Source: a bacterium
Lineage (GTDB): Bacteria; Bacillota_I; Bacilli_A; RF39; UBA660
Direction: 5' to 3'
Length of the DNA: 14,500 nucleotides
NCBI GenBank assembly: GCA_029012525.1
Contig: JAQXMG010000045.1
Span: 1-14,500 of the forward strand
The notes under the pieces are model-generated. The model worked only from the letters and a program-made list of their open reading frames with translations, was not told the DNA's origin and searched no databases. Shown in pieces: positions 13,925-14,500 of the stretch. Made by a program: the position numbers and the translations under genes. Positions within the stretch are counted from its first letter, which is position 1, and the number at the start of each line of letters is the position of its first letter.

Positions 13925-14500
13925 ATGAATGAATTTGATAGATTAAAATTATTAATTGGTGAAAACAATTTTGATAAAATATTTAATCTTAATATATTAG
14001 TTATAGGTCTTGGTGGAGTAGGTGGGTATGTTGTAGAATCCCTTGCAAGAAGTGGAGTAAATAATCTTACTTTAGTAGATTTTGATAAAATAGATATAAC
14101 AAATATAAATAGACAGATAATTGCAACATATGATTCTATTGGTAATTTGAAAACAGAAGAATTTAAAAAGAGAATTTCTTTAATTAATAGAAACTGTAAT
14201 GTCAAAATGGTATCATCTTTTATTGGTGAAAATAACATTGATTTACTTTTTACAGAAAAATATGATTATATTGTTGATTGTTGTGATAGTGTTAAGACAA
14301 AAGAATTAATAATAAAATATTGTAAAGAAAAAAATATTAAATCTATTACTTGTTGTGGAACAGGAAATAAACTAGATCCAACAAAATTAGAAATAACTGA
14401 TCTTTCTAAAACTAATTATGATCCATTAGCAAAAATACTTAGAAAATACGTTAAAGAAAATAATATAAAAGGAAAAATAATCTGTTGTAGTAGTGTGGAA
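13925..14500 (+). CDS. tcdA: tRNA threonylcarbamoyladenosine dehydratase TcdA, N-terminal part (runs off right edge)
   Basis: An E1-like, ATP-using enzyme that converts t6A next to the anticodon of ANN-decoding tRNAs into its cyclic form, ct6A. The visible 192 codons show the Rossmann nucleotide site ILVIGLGGVGGYVVESLARSG (only GLGGVGG is diagnostic; Gly28, Gly30, Gly33), LVDFDKIDITNINRQ (adenylate and ATP contacts), and YIVDCCDSVKTK, matching the D-x-x-DS-x-x-x-K core. CCGTGNKLDPTKLEITDLSKT follows, a stretch typical of TcdA (CsdL/YgdL) rather than of ThiF or MoeB, which carry a different zinc-finger layout. The start ATG 13925 has GAAGGTG (13913-13919) 5 nt upstream. It begins 20 nt after toxN on the same strand. 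The gene continues past the window, so its C-terminus cannot be judged. The Rossmann and catalytic residues seen are all intact. Confidence 0.93.
   Translation, partial: MNEFDRLKLLIGENNFDKIFNLNILVIGLGGVGGYVVESLARSGVNNLTLVDFDKIDITNINRQIIATYDSIGNLKTEEFKKRISLINRNCNVKMVSSFIGENNIDLLFTEKYDYIVDCCDSVKTKELIIKYCKEKNIKSITCCGTGNKLDPTKLEITDLSKTNYDPLAKILRKYVKENNIKGKIICCSSVE

Overview
The window is strongly A+T-rich, with tight gene packing, AGGTG/AAGGAG-type ribosome binding sites and a Gram-positive-type PolC replicase. This points to a monoderm Bacillota, most plausibly an uncultured, reduced-genome Bacilli/Mollicutes-like or Clostridia-like gut lineage. Tryptophan is read from TGG throughout the 1,460-codon polC, with no internal TGA, so the standard bacterial code applies and not the mycoplasma code. 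The exact taxon cannot be fixed from the sequence alone.

Layout: (1) 3-584, the C-terminal part of a YhcG/DUF1016-type PDDEXK nuclease that runs off the left edge, followed by a terminator. (2) 713-5948, an unrecognised 278-aa protein followed 16 nt later by polC, ending in a strong terminator. (3) 6040-7203, a monocistronic D-Ala-D-Ala-ligase-like ATP-grasp protein with its own extended -10 promoter and terminator. It has lost several catalytic residues. (4) 7245-7568 on the minus strand, a small DUF192 protein. It is divergent from (5) 7670-13069, a compact Tad/Flp-type pilus operon: Flp-like pilin, two TadE-like pseudopilins, TadZ/CpaE-like ATPase, CpaF/TadA motor, TadB and TadC, with yebC as its last gene. 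(6) 13105-13904, a type III toxin-antitoxin locus: promoter, three tandem RNA repeats of about 35 nt that can each fold as an H-type pseudoknot, a terminator, then a ToxN/AbiQ-family endoribonuclease gene. (7) 13925-14500, the N-terminal 192 residues of a TcdA-type tRNA t6A dehydratase, cut by the right edge.

How the genes work together: the Tad genes would build a thin surface pilus or secretion pseudopilus across a single membrane. CpaF powers it, TadB/TadC form the membrane platform, TadZ places it, and the three small proteins are the fibre and tip subunits. No prepilin peptidase is present in the window, so one must be encoded elsewhere. The ToxIN-like locus is the clearest defence/stress module. 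Its RNA repeats would be cut out by ToxN and hold it inactive; such systems are known to abort phage infection. The points most worth a second look are the covarying pseudoknot repeats of the antitoxin RNA, an apparent extra promoter directly in front of toxN, the degenerate Ddl homologue, a 30-bp perfect repeat shared by two adjacent pilin genes, and a third pseudopilin lacking the conserved Glu5.
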